This document shows positions 25,072-34,700 of a stretch of 50,005 nucleotides of DNA, piece by piece. The translations under genes were made by a program, and so were the position numbers. The notes beneath the pieces were generated by a model. The model saw only the letters and a list, made by a program, of their open reading frames with translations. It ran no database searches and was not told where the DNA came from. Every line of letters starts with the position of its first letter. Position 1 is the stretch's first letter. The DNA is taken from assembly GCA_945870325.1 (NCBI GenBank), contig CAMBRQ010000018.1:1-50005 (forward strand), in the 5' to 3' direction. This DNA is from an uncultured Dorea sp. (lineage in GTDB: Bacteria; Bacillota; Clostridia; Lachnospirales; Lachnospiraceae).

Positions 25072-26876
25072 GTTGCATATACCTCCTTATCTGATACCTT
25101 CTTCTTGTAGCCTAATGTGAACATCGGTGAGAACGCATATCCTTCGCGAACATATCCTTCTCCACCACCAGTCTGAGTCATGGAAACCCTTGTCTCAATC
25201 GCAGGAATTACCGCTGATACAGACACTGCATCCTCAAGGCTCTCTTCTCTGCATCTATATTCATAGACAATCGTCTTATCCTCAGTTCCTTCGCACTTCA
25301 GGACAATTCCATTCATATCTTCCGGATACTCTGTTGTTCCATAGCATGCTACCATATATTCATTCAGTTCTACTTCTGCATTCGGATCACTCATCTCAAG
25401 AATATTTCTCTCGATCTTGATAGATCCTGTACCCTCCTCAAAATACTCTTTCGTCTGAAGTGTTACTGTCAGATCTGCGAATTCAATCGTTACCGGGTCA
25501 AGCGTCAGGATTCTGGTATTGCCTTCTTTGGAGAAATGTGCTTTTGTACGACACAGACATAAGTCTACTTCTTCTCCGTTATGGCAGAGTTTCGCACTTC
25601 TGATCGTACCTTCTCCGGCATAGTGTGTGAAGTATCCTGCACGATATTTTTCCTGAATCAGGAATGGGTAGGACGCATCCTGTACATGTTTCGTACCGAT
25701 ACCAACTTCCCATCTAAGTTTTGCAGCATATGGACGAAGATCAAAGATTGCACCACCCTGATCCATATTAATACCTGCACGCATATATGGGTCTGTGTAC
25801 CAGAAGAGCTGCTTATCAGAACCATAGAGGATGTCTCTCCAAAGTGCACATTCCGGCTCGGTATAAGTCTTCTTCTCACGATAATAATCAGCGAATTCAG
25901 ACATCGTCATATCGATGAGTTTGCCTTCCTTCTTAAGTTCCCCATAATATTTGCAGCCGTCAGAATAAGACTTCAGAAGCAGTTCATAAGGTGCCTCCCA
26001 GCGCCCCATCTTATTCATCCAGCCAGGTCCAACGAACATCATATTATAAGCATATCCATTATTGTACTTCTCCTGCGCGCGATACTGGTCGATCAGATTG
26101 TACAAGTATGGATATTCCCATGTCTTCGTGTCATAGATCATACCTCTAAGCACATTCTGCGGATGAGTTCCAAAGTTAGATCCATTACCATCATAACATG
26201 CAAGCAAGTCTCTTGACAGATGTGGAATTGCAACAATTCCGCTGTCTTCTGCCTCATTAGCAGCCGGGGCATGTGTATTTTGCTTGGATGGAATCCATGG
26301 AGCCCACGGACCGCCGTCAAATAATGTATACCATGAATTATTACAGGTATGATAAGCCTTCGGACCTTCCTCCCAGCAAGTAGCAATCGCACACTTCACA
26401 GTCGGGTACGCCTCTTTGATATAGTTGGTCAAATCTGCATCCATATAATAAGAACCTGTAGACTCCGGATAGAAACCGAATGTATCGTGGAATTTTTCGA
26501 ACACATCATCTACGATCTTCTTCTTATCTTCCATTGAGAACATCCAGATGCAGAAATCTTTCGTCTTATACTTCTCGCGAAATTCTTCACAAGGCAGACC
26601 GAGCAGAGATAATGCAATCTCATCCCCATATACTTCATGGTCATTCTTAGCGATTGCAACCGCCTCATCATTGAACAGAGCCGCATATGTCATGTGAATC
26701 GTAACCTTCAGTCCGTTCTCATGAGCCAGTCTCTGCTGTGTCTTAAAGATATCCAAAGACTCTGTCAAAAGTTTCTTATCTCCAATATCTTCTTCTTTAC
26801 CATGTCCGGTTACAGTAGCAGAATATTCTGGAACCATCTCCGGTCTATGGATAACATTAAGAATAAATTCACTCAT
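25044..26876 (-). CDS. Unassigned probable carbohydrate-active enzyme in sugar ABC operon
   Basis: I do not recognise a named family. The 610-residue protein has no signal peptide, so it is cytoplasmic. Its first half reads like a (beta/alpha) barrel of the polysaccharide-deacetylase or GH57/GH38-like kind: strand-like FILNVIHRPE at the start, HENGLKVTIHMTYAALFND, GDEIALSLLGLP, then FGFYPESTGSYYMDADLTNYI and YPTVKCAIATCWEEG. The middle is aromatic rich (LFDGGPWAPWIPSKQN), as in sugar clefts. The last 180 residues look like beta sandwich. It lies downstream of a sugar-binding protein and two permeases and shares the operon with a zinc-ribbon protein. Action on an imported glycan fragment is inferred from this context. 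Confidence 0.72.
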   Translation of the reverse strand: MSEFILNVIHRPEMVPEYSATVTGHGKEEDIGDKKLLTESLDIFKTQQRLAHENGLKVTIHMTYAALFNDEAVAIAKNDHEVYGDEIALSLLGLPCEEFREKYKTKDFCIWMFSMEDKKKIVDDVFEKFHDTFGFYPESTGSYYMDADLTNYIKEAYPTVKCAIATCWEEGPKAYHTCNNSWYTLFDGGPWAPWIPSKQNTHAPAANEAEDSGIVAIPHLSRDLLACYDGNGSNFGTHPQNVLRGMIYDTKTWEYPYLYNLIDQYRAQEKYNNGYAYNMMFVGPGWMNKMGRWEAPYELLLKSYSDGCKYYGELKKEGKLIDMTMSEFADYYREKKTYTEPECALWRDILYGSDKQLFWYTDPYMRAGINMDQGGAIFDLRPYAAKLRWEVGIGTKHVQDASYPFLIQEKYRAGYFTHYAGEGTIRSAKLCHNGEEVDLCLCRTKAHFSKEGNTRILTLDPVTIEFADLTVTLQTKEYFEEGTGSIKIERNILEMSDPNAEVELNEYMVACYGTTEYPEDMNGIVLKCEGTEDKTIVYEYRCREESLEDAVSVSAVIPAIETRVSMTQTGGGEGYVREGYAFSPMFTLGYKKKVSDKEVYATWLNLEKAN

Positions 26877-26911
26877 TTTGTCTAACTCCTTCTACTGTTG
26901 GTTTCATGTCA

Positions 26912-26963
26912 TAAAAATTGTCCGGCATTGCTGCCAGTAAACATAACTTCATGCCGGACATTT
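26912..26963 (-). terminator. Intra-operon terminator or attenuator hairpin
   Basis: The 10-base arms TGTCCGGCAT (minus) and ATGCCGGACA enclose a 22-base loop and are followed by ATTTTTATG on the minus strand. It lies between the second permease gene and the 610-residue gene, so it would lower expression of the distal part or give an mRNA end. Confidence 0.7.
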
Positions 26964-26981
26964 TATCATTATTATTCTATT

Positions 26982-27812
26982 TTACTTAACAGCACCGGTA
27001 ATACCTTCTGCGAACTGTTTCTGTAATACGAAGAATACGATCATTGTAGGCATAGAACAGAACAATACACCCATCATAATCATACCATAGTCAATCTTGT
27101 AACCACCGATCGTATTAGCGATCAACATTACCATGTTCAGTGACTTACCATCTGTCATGATTACCTTCGGCCACAGATAAGCATTCCATGCATTCATGAA
27201 TGTGATAACAGCTGCTGCCGCATATGTAGATCTCATAGTCGGGAAGAACATACGGAAGAAGATCTGGAACTCATTCAATCCATCAATACGTGCTGCCTCT
27301 ATGATATCAATCGGGAATGCTCTTGCATTCTGACGGAACATCATGATCATGAACGGCGTTGATATCATCGGAAGGAAGAAACCAACTGCTGTATTCAGAA
27401 GTCCTGCGTTACTGAACATCTGGAACAAAGGAATCATCGTTGCTACCTGAGGTACCATCATAGCCAAAAGCAAGATAGAAAACAGTTTATCTTTCCATTT
27501 ATCATGATAAACCTCGAATCCATATCCAGCCAATGAACAGATGAAAAGACAGATAACAGTTACAGTAATAGCATACAAGAATGAATTACCCATTGCACGT
27601 GCCAAAGGCTGCTGAGCAATCAGGTTTTTAAAGTTCTCCACTGCATATGTACCTGGCATCAAACGACCTTTTGAAATATCAATATAGTTGTTTGTTGCAG
27701 CTGAGACCATCCACAGGAATGGAAATACTGAGATGATGGAGAAAATTGTCAAAAATATGTAAGTAGGAATCAGTCTTCTTTGAATCATTGATTTGTTCTT
27801 TTTCTCAGTCAC
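26982..27812 (-). CDS. Sugar ABC transporter permease, MalG type
   Basis: The second membrane subunit of a CUT1-type carbohydrate importer. It has six predicted membrane helices and the EAA loop EAARIDGLNEFQIFFRMFFP, which docks the ATPase. The end KQFAEGITGAVK is typical. I prefer GTG 27812 (277 residues): AGGTGA lies 5 bases upstream, and the start overlaps the stop of the first permease gene. An in-frame GTG 9 bases earlier is possible. No ATPase gene is present; CUT1 systems in Firmicutes usually share an MsmK/UgpC-type ATPase encoded elsewhere. Confidence 0.93.
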   Translation of the reverse strand: MTEKKNKSMIQRRLIPTYIFLTIFSIISVFPFLWMVSAATNNYIDISKGRLMPGTYAVENFKNLIAQQPLARAMGNSFLYAITVTVICLFICSLAGYGFEVYHDKWKDKLFSILLLAMMVPQVATMIPLFQMFSNAGLLNTAVGFFLPMISTPFMIMMFRQNARAFPIDIIEAARIDGLNEFQIFFRMFFPTMRSTYAAAAVITFMNAWNAYLWPKVIMTDGKSLNMVMLIANTIGGYKIDYGMIMMGVLFCSMPTMIVFFVLQKQFAEGITGAVK

Positions 27813-28698
27813 GTGTATCACCTACTTTCAAATTAATAAATGCCAGGATTGCAACAAGTATAAATACAAAGAATGCCATAGCACTACCATAACCAAAGTT
27901 AGGAGCACGTAAGAAACATGTATTGTAAATATAATGAGACATTGTGATTGTTGCATTCGCCGGACCACCACTTGTCAGGTTGACAGACTCATCGAACAAC
28001 TGCAATGTACCATTAATTGACATAATAAATGTCATAATAATTGTCGGTTTCAGAAGCGGTACGGTAATGCCCCAGAATGTCTTCCAGCCATTCGCACCAT
28101 CAATCTTAGCTGCTTCATATACAGAATACTCAATATTCTGAAGACCAGCCAGATAGAATACCATATTGTATCCTGTCCATCTCCAGATAAGGGCGATGAT
28201 AATTACCATCTTTGCAGACCAGGCATTACCCAGGAAGTTGTACCCTTCACTAAAGATTCCAAGTTTTATCAACGCATTATTAACCAATCCATCCTGTGCG
28301 AACAGGAAACGGAAGATAATGGAATAAGAAACTAATGAAGTTGCACAAGGCAAGAATACACATGTACGGAAAAATCCTTTCAGTTTCAGATCCTTATTGT
28401 TCAAAAGTTGTGCAAGCAGAATCGCCAGTACCAGCATAACCGGCACCTGAATTGCCAAGTAGAAGAATGTATTGCCTACAGAACGAAGGAATACTCTGTC
28501 TTCAAACATACGTGCATAATTAGAAAATCCGGTAAATTTATAATTCGTACCTCTACCTGTCTGTAAAGATAAGATAAAGGCTCTGACCATTGGATAAAAA
28601 CTCATAACTACAATCATAAGAGTTGCCGGAGTGAGGAATGCCCAGCCGGCTGCTCTCTGCTTTGCAATCAAGTTCATCCCTTTCTTTTTAGGTTTCAA
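27805..28698 (-). CDS. Sugar ABC transporter permease, MalF type
   Basis: The first membrane subunit of the CUT1-type importer, 297 residues with six predicted helices. It starts with a basic cytoplasmic end and WAFLTPATLMIVVMSFYPMV, and the EAA loop EAAKIDGANGWKTFWGITVP is intact. It is encoded between the binding protein gene (about 100 bases upstream) and the MalG-type gene, which it overlaps by 8 bases. It lacks the long insert of enterobacterial MalF, as is normal for Firmicutes. Substrate specificity cannot be read from it. Confidence 0.94.
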   Translation of the reverse strand: MKPKKKGMNLIAKQRAAGWAFLTPATLMIVVMSFYPMVRAFILSLQTGRGTNYKFTGFSNYARMFEDRVFLRSVGNTFFYLAIQVPVMLVLAILLAQLLNNKDLKLKGFFRTCVFLPCATSLVSYSIIFRFLFAQDGLVNNALIKLGIFSEGYNFLGNAWSAKMVIIIALIWRWTGYNMVFYLAGLQNIEYSVYEAAKIDGANGWKTFWGITVPLLKPTIIMTFIMSINGTLQLFDESVNLTSGGPANATITMSHYIYNTCFLRAPNFGYGSAMAFFVFILVAILAFINLKVGDTRD

Positions 28699-28738
28699 TG
28701 GAAAACCCCCTTTGCTTCTCGATCACTTCAAATAAAAC

Positions 28739-28760
28739 GGGGAACCGCTTAGCGGTCCCC
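28739..28760 (-). promoter_or_regulatory. Intercistronic hairpin after the binding-protein gene
   Basis: GGGGACCGC TAA GCGGTTCCCC on the minus strand, followed by GTTTTATTT, lies between the binding-protein and permease genes. Such stems usually protect the 3' end of the binding-protein message or partly terminate transcription, giving more binding protein than permease. Confidence 0.75.
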
Positions 28761-28800
28761 CCGCATATTCCATCAATTAAGTTGCTACTATTCTTTTATC

Positions 28801-30120
28801 TTATTGGTAGTAGAATTCAGCATCTGCCTGAGCCTGCTCAAGGATTGTATCCCGATCTCCGCCAGTCATGATATCCTGAATTGCTGTAGAGACAACCTCA
28901 CGAACATCATAATAGTAAGCACTTGTGTTGTTAGATGGTGTCTTCTCTGCAAATTCTACGATTGTTGCAAAGATTGGCTGATCACTCCAGAACTCCTGTG
29001 GCTCCTGATAAGCATCAGATTCTGCAGCTGGTCCATATGTACCGATAGCGCCTGTTGTAGGAAGGATGTTAGCATACAGGTCTACGCTTCCTGCGAATGT
29101 CTTAGCAAGGAAATCAAATGCCAGATCCGTGTTCTTGCAGTTAGATGTTACATACCAAGAAGATCCACCATTGTTAGAGTAGTTTGTAGCGCCTTCTGTC
29201 TCAACAAGTTTTGGCATGTTAGTGATTGCCCACATACCGGATGTCTCTTTCATACCCATTACTGTAGCGGTGATCCAGTTACCATTGATAGTACCTGCAC
29301 ACTGCTCATTCGTAATAGAAGATACATACTCATCCCACTCATTTACTTCATAGAAGACACCTTCTTTAACCATTGTCTGGTAGATATCGATACACTCATT
29401 CAGAGCATCGTTGCCAACAAGGTTCGGTGTTCCGTCTTCGTTAAACAGAGAAGCGCCTGCTGACTGAAGCATCATCATGATGATATCCTGGCTGTTAGCC
29501 TGTCCTGAAAGCATGAACTTACCAGTTTTCTCTTTTACAACTTTACCGATCTCAATAAACTTATTCCAGTCGATATCTGTCAGGTCGTCGATTGTATATC
29601 CAGCCTGCTCAAGGATATCTGTACGATAACAAGAAATAACTGCACCGTTGTCGAATGGTACACCGTAATTCTTACCATCTACTGTAGAGTAAGCAAGTTT
29701 TCCTTCTGCAAAATCATCAAAGTTAATTCCACTGTCTGTCAGATCTGTGAATGCTTCCGGATAGAAGGATACGAATTTCTGGAAAGAGTTGTCCTGCATC
29801 AGAACGATGTCTGGCATAGTTCCGAAATCACCAGACTCTGCACATGTCTGTAACTTTGTCTCACAGTCATCAGAAAGAGTCTCAACAACTTCAAGTTCGA
29901 ACTTGTCATTCACTGTCTCCTTGTAAATCTTTCCTGCTTCCTCGATTGCAGGAATGTTAAATGCTGGGTCCCAAGTCCATACAACTAATTTGTCGCCGCC
30001 TTCAGAGCCGCCGCCTTCTCCTTCTGAAGATGCATCGTCAGATCCGCCGCTGGATCCACATGCTGCAAGTGACAGTACCATCGTACCTGCAAGTAATACT
30101 GAAAGTAACTTTCTTTTCAT
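28801..30120 (-). CDS. Extracellular sugar-binding lipoprotein of ABC importer
   Basis: The substrate receptor of the importer, a cluster-B solute-binding protein of 439 residues. The N-terminal signal MKRKLLSVLLAGTMVLSLAA ends in a lipobox with lipid-modified Cys21, followed by a Ser/Gly/Asp/Glu linker. The mature part has the usual two-lobe features, e.g. KLVVWTWDPAFNIPAIEEAGKI and NYGVPFDNGAVISCYRTDIL. It heads the operon that continues with two permeases, the unassigned 610-residue enzyme and the zinc-ribbon protein. ATG 30120 has AGGAGG upstream. The sugar is unknown. Confidence 0.94.
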   Translation of the reverse strand: MKRKLLSVLLAGTMVLSLAACGSSGGSDDASSEGEGGGSEGGDKLVVWTWDPAFNIPAIEEAGKIYKETVNDKFELEVVETLSDDCETKLQTCAESGDFGTMPDIVLMQDNSFQKFVSFYPEAFTDLTDSGINFDDFAEGKLAYSTVDGKNYGVPFDNGAVISCYRTDILEQAGYTIDDLTDIDWNKFIEIGKVVKEKTGKFMLSGQANSQDIIMMMLQSAGASLFNEDGTPNLVGNDALNECIDIYQTMVKEGVFYEVNEWDEYVSSITNEQCAGTINGNWITATVMGMKETSGMWAITNMPKLVETEGATNYSNNGGSSWYVTSNCKNTDLAFDFLAKTFAGSVDLYANILPTTGAIGTYGPAAESDAYQEPQEFWSDQPIFATIVEFAEKTPSNNTSAYYYDVREVVSTAIQDIMTGGDRDTILEQAQADAEFYYQ

Positions 30121-30158
30121 AATTTTTCCTCCTTTTTTTCAAATTACTTCATGCAATT

Positions 30159-30167
30159 ATTGTACCA
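30159..30167 (-). promoter_or_regulatory. Extended -10 promoter candidate of the sugar operon
   Basis: On the minus strand TGGTACAAT gives a TGn-extended -10 box about 40 bases before the binding-protein start. No good -35 box is seen, as expected for an AraC-activated promoter. The rest of 30168-30319 holds no gene. Confidence 0.4.
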
Positions 30168-30319
30168 AATGAGATGCGTTAATTGTTCTCATATTCACTC
30201 ACATAGTGTGCATTTTCAACCACATTTGTTATCTTTGCACGACTTTTGAAAGGATTCGACATTTTTTTTGTTTATTTTTACCCCATTTTTTGAGGTGTTA
30301 CTTCTATATTAATGTAAAA

Positions 30320-30832
30320 CTATGCCAAAAACACTTTGTCCGGATATCTTTTCTTTAACATTTGCAGCATTTCTTCGTTTAAATCGAGCAAAAGTTTAAT
30401 CTTCTGCCTATCTACCGTGACAATCATTGTATAAAAGGGCGTATCCTCTTCATAGGATGTATAATCATACTTTGGCAGTTTTTCATTCCCGCCGTTTTTG
30501 CGGTATCTTGCCACTGCATCATGCCAGTTCGGCGCAACAACTTCTAACTTGCCCATGTCAAGAATATGCGCTGTTTTACGGTATTTTTTCCCAAAAATGA
30601 TATCAATGGTTAATTGGGTACCTTCCAGTACATACTCGTATTCCTTCTGGCTGAATGTCGAGTAAGCAAAATACAGTACAACGAGAAGGAATCCCGGAAG
30701 CATGAAACCTTGCGACAGTGCAATTCCCATTAAGATCAGAATTACTGCAAAAACAACCATAATCACTCGTAGCACTCCCGACATCGCTTTCTGCTTTCTT
30801 TTTACCTGTTCCACAATCTTGTAATTATACAT
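30320..30832 (-). CDS. Uncharacterised membrane protein
   Basis: A 170-residue protein with a basic N-terminus (MYNYKIVEQVKRKQKAMSG) and two hydrophobic segments about residues 20-60 that would form a membrane hairpin. A soluble part follows that is rich in aromatic and basic residues (KEYEYVLEGTQLTIDIIFGK). This layout resembles small uncharacterised Lachnospiraceae membrane proteins with a PH-like domain; no function is known to me. ATG 30832 is chosen because AGGAGGA lies 6 bases upstream. It is encoded between the AraC regulator and the sugar operon, in the same direction, 41 bases after the regulator gene. Confidence 0.72.
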   Translation of the reverse strand: MYNYKIVEQVKRKQKAMSGVLRVIMVVFAVILILMGIALSQGFMLPGFLLVVLYFAYSTFSQKEYEYVLEGTQLTIDIIFGKKYRKTAHILDMGKLEVVAPNWHDAVARYRKNGGNEKLPKYDYTSYEEDTPFYTMIVTVDRQKIKLLLDLNEEMLQMLKKRYPDKVFLA

Positions 30833-30873
30833 AATCTTTCCTCCTGGCAATGTATCATTTTCAAAATATCATA

Positions 30874-31680
30874 TCAGTTCAGTCTCCTGAATTCAAGAGG
30901 CGTCACTCCTGTTGCCTTCTTGAACATCGCAATAAAATGGCTGGCATCAGAAAAGCCAGTCTGTGTTGCAATCTGCTGCACTTCCATGCGCCGGTTCGAA
31001 ACCAGAAGTTCTCTTGCCCTGTTAATCCGATACGTCGTCAGATATTCATATACCGAGCAGCCAAGAAAGCGCCGAAACAGCCGTGACAGATACTGGGGCG
31101 TGACATAGACTCTACCGCTCAGCATCTGGGCAGTAAGTTCTGTGTCATAATTTGTTTCAATCTCTTTTATTACCGGTTCCACATACCGCCGATACAGAGG
31201 CTCATCCGCCAGATTCCTGGTATAGATGCTGTCTGTAAAATTCAACAGGAGGCAATAACAGCGGATAGACAGCGCACGGGCATCCGCCGACAGCACTTCC
31301 CAGTTCTCCATAATCTCATCAATCAGTTCTCCAATACGTTTTCCCTGCTCCTTTTCAATGATTATCACCTGCCTGTTTCCCACCATCTTGCCGATACTGC
31401 TGTCAATAGTTCCGGTAAAAGTAACAAAATATGTCAGCCATTCTTCCGAATCTTTGGCATAAGAGTGGTGCAAGAACGGCGCAATCAATATTCCCTCCCC
31501 TTCGTTCAGAACATATTCCTTCCCTTGCACTTCTACGATTCCCCTACCCTTCTCTGTCTGCAAATAATGATAAATCGGATATCCCTTCGGACGGAGCACA
31601 CGGTCCTGCCTCCAGTGATTCCCGATGGACTCAAATACAAAAGGCTCATTGACAGGAGAATTTCTAAAATGAATTGGCAT
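30874..31680 (-). CDS. AraC-family transcriptional regulator
   Basis: The 268-residue regulator has an N-terminal cupin-like sensor domain (GYPIYHYLQTEKGRGIVEVQ, GEGILIAPFLHHSY) and a C-terminal double helix-turn-helix (LSGRVYVTPQYLSRLFRRFL and IATQTGFSDASHFIAMFKKA). ATG 31680 is preceded by AGGTGATA; an in-frame TTG lies 18 bases earlier. It is divergent from the beta-galactosidase gene and upstream of the sugar ABC operon, so it is the natural candidate to control both in response to a sugar. An ATGTTA...TAACAT inverted repeat lies in the shared promoter region at 31700-31723. Confidence 0.9.
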   Translation of the reverse strand: MPIHFRNSPVNEPFVFESIGNHWRQDRVLRPKGYPIYHYLQTEKGRGIVEVQGKEYVLNEGEGILIAPFLHHSYAKDSEEWLTYFVTFTGTIDSSIGKMVGNRQVIIIEKEQGKRIGELIDEIMENWEVLSADARALSIRCYCLLLNFTDSIYTRNLADEPLYRRYVEPVIKEIETNYDTELTAQMLSGRVYVTPQYLSRLFRRFLGCSVYEYLTTYRINRARELLVSNRRMEVQQIATQTGFSDASHFIAMFKKATGVTPLEFRRLN

Positions 31681-31798
31681 AGTTATCACCTGTTTCAAAA
31701 TGTTATATTATTTAGTTTAACATACTACACTTTCTTTTGTCTATCCGTAATATAATGATAACAAGATGTAAACTTAATCAGCGAAGGAGGAAACGCTC

Positions 31799-34700
31799 AT
31801 GCACACATTTGATTATGAAAAACTGAAAGATCCTCAGTATTTCCGTGACGGAAGACTTGATGCTCATTCTGATCACCCATACTATGCTTCAGCACTGGAT
31901 ATAGAAGCAGGGGTTGAAGAGTTCAAGGAAAGCCTGAACGGTCTGTGGAAATTCCATTATGCCAGAAATTATAAATCAACAATTCCCGGATTCGAAGCAC
32001 ATGACTATTGCTGCAAGGACTGGGAAGACATCCATGTACCTGCCCACATCCAGATGGAGGGATATGACATTCCGCAGTATGCCAATGTACAGTATCCATG
32101 GGAAGGACACGATGAGATTCTGCCAGGCGAGATCCCGGAGCACTTTAATCCGGTAGCAAGTTATGTAAAATATTTCACCGTACCGGAGAGAATGAAAGGA
32201 AGACGTCTCTTCATCTCCTTCCAGGGTGCCGAAAGTGGACTGGCATTGTGGCTGAACGGACAGTTTATCGGTTATAGTGAAGACTCTTTCACCCCGTCAG
32301 AATTCGAACTGACAGAATATGTAACAGATGGAGAGAACAAACTGGCAGCACAAGTGTTCAAATGGACATCCTCAAGCTGGTGTGAAGATCAGGACTTCTA
32401 CCGCTTCTCCGGTATCTACAGAGATGTATATCTGTACACAGTTCCTGATCTGCACGTACGTGATCTGTGCATCCGTGCAATTCCGGATGAGACACTAAAA
32501 AGAGCCGAACTTAGCATTAATCTCGAAACCATATGTCAGAACGGCACGAACGGCAAAGCAATCTTCCGTCTTGCGAAGGATGACAGTGTCGTATTCGAAG
32601 AAGAAAAAGCATTAGACAGCGAAACTGCTTATGTATGGACCGTAGAAAACCCGGAACTTTGGAGTGCCGAAGCACCGAATCTCTATGACCTTACAATCGA
32701 AGTGTATAATGAATCAGGAGAACTTCAGGAGATTATCCCCGAGAAAGTTGGTTTCAGACGCTTCGAGATGAAAGATTGCATCATGACCCTGAACGGCAAG
32801 CGCATTGTTTTCAAAGGGGTAAACCGTCATGAATTCAGTTCTGTAAGTGGACGCTATGTAAGTGAAGCAGAACTTCGCAAGGATCTTGAGACGATGAAGT
32901 GCAATAACATCAATGCGATCAGAACCTGCCATTACCCAGATGCCTCCCTCATCTACAGACTTTGCGATGAATATGGCATCTATATGATCGACGAGAACAA
33001 CCTGGAATCACACGGCTCCTGGGATCTTGCAGAAGCAACTGGCGACTATACCCATATCGTTCCTTGTGACAAGCCGGAATGGCTGGATGTCATGCTGGAT
33101 CGTGTGAATTCTATCTACCAGAGAGATAAGAATCATCCGGCAATCTTAATCTGGTCCTGCGGTAATGAATCCTTCGGCGGAAAAGACATCTACGAGATGT
33201 CAGAACTATTCCGCAAGTTAGACCCAACCCGCCTTGTTCACTATGAAGGCGTATTCCACGACCGCAGATATAACGATACCAGCGATATGGAAAGCCAGAT
33301 GTATCCATCTGTCGAGAGCATCAAGGCATTCCTTGCAAAAGACAGAACCAAGCCATTCATCTGCTGCGAATACACTCACGCAATGGGGAATTCCTGCGGT
33401 GCTATGCACAAATACACAGACCTGACTGACACAGAGCCACTGTACCAGGGTGGATTCATCTGGGATTATATTGATCAGTCTATCTACAAAAAGGACCGCT
33501 ACGGCAAAGAATTCCAGGCATATGGCGGAGACTTTGGCGAACGTCCGACAGACTATAACTTCAGCGGTAACGGAATCGCATACGGCGGAGACAGAGATGC
33601 TTCTCCAAAGATGCAGGAAGTAAAATTCAATTACCAGAATATTACAGCCGAAGTATCTAAGACAGAAGTAACGATTATTAATAAGAATCTGTTCGTGAAT
33701 ACAGATACTTTCGAATGCCGTGTTGCAGTCGCAAGAGACGGTCAGGTAATCAGAAAAGCACTTTTAGAGACACATGTTGCACCACTTAGCACGGAAGTCT
33801 ACACACTTCCAGTGCCAGAGGAGGCAATCGCAGGTGAATATACAGTTACGGTTTCCTTCCATCTGAAGGCAGATACCGTATGGGCGGAAAGAGGACATGA
33901 AGTTGCTTTCGGTCAGTACGTATACGAGATAGAGAAGCCTGCCACGACCTGTGAGAAGAATATTACCGTAATCAAGAGCAACCATAACATCGGTGTTCGA
34001 GGCGAACATTTTGAAGTAATGTTCTCCATCATGTATGGCGGACTTGTTTCTTACAAATACGCCGGAAAAGAGATGCTTGAGACGACTCCAAAGCCGAATT
34101 TCTGGCGTGCACCTGTAGACAACGACTGCGGCAATAATATGCCGGCCAGATATGCCCAGTGGAAGATTGCAAGCATGTATCTTTCCCACAAATCCATCGG
34201 TGATGAAGCATTCGCTCTCTGTAAGCCAGTCATCGAAGAAAAGGAGAAGAGCATCGCGATCACCTTCACATACAATCTTCAGACAGCACCTGCAGCAGCC
34301 TGCCAGGTAACCTATGAAGTATTCGGAGACGGACGCGTGAAGACTACCCTCTCCTATGATCCGGTAAAGGAATTAGGTGATATGCCGGAATTCGGTATGA
34401 TGTTCAAACTGAGCGCAGACTATGATCATGTAAAATGGTATGGCCTTGGACCGGAAGAGACATACGCGGACCGCAAGAAAGGGGCAAAACTTGGCATTTA
34501 TCAGAACCTTGTAAAAGATAACATGGCTGCATATCTTGTCCCACAGGAATGCGGCAATAAAGAAGAAGTCAGGTATGCAGAAGTTACAGACCGCAAGGGA
34601 AGAGGTATGAGATTCGAAATGGCATCTGAGAACGGACCAATGTGCTTCTCTGCTCTTCCGTATACTCCGCATGAAATGGAGAACGCAATGCATCCATTCG

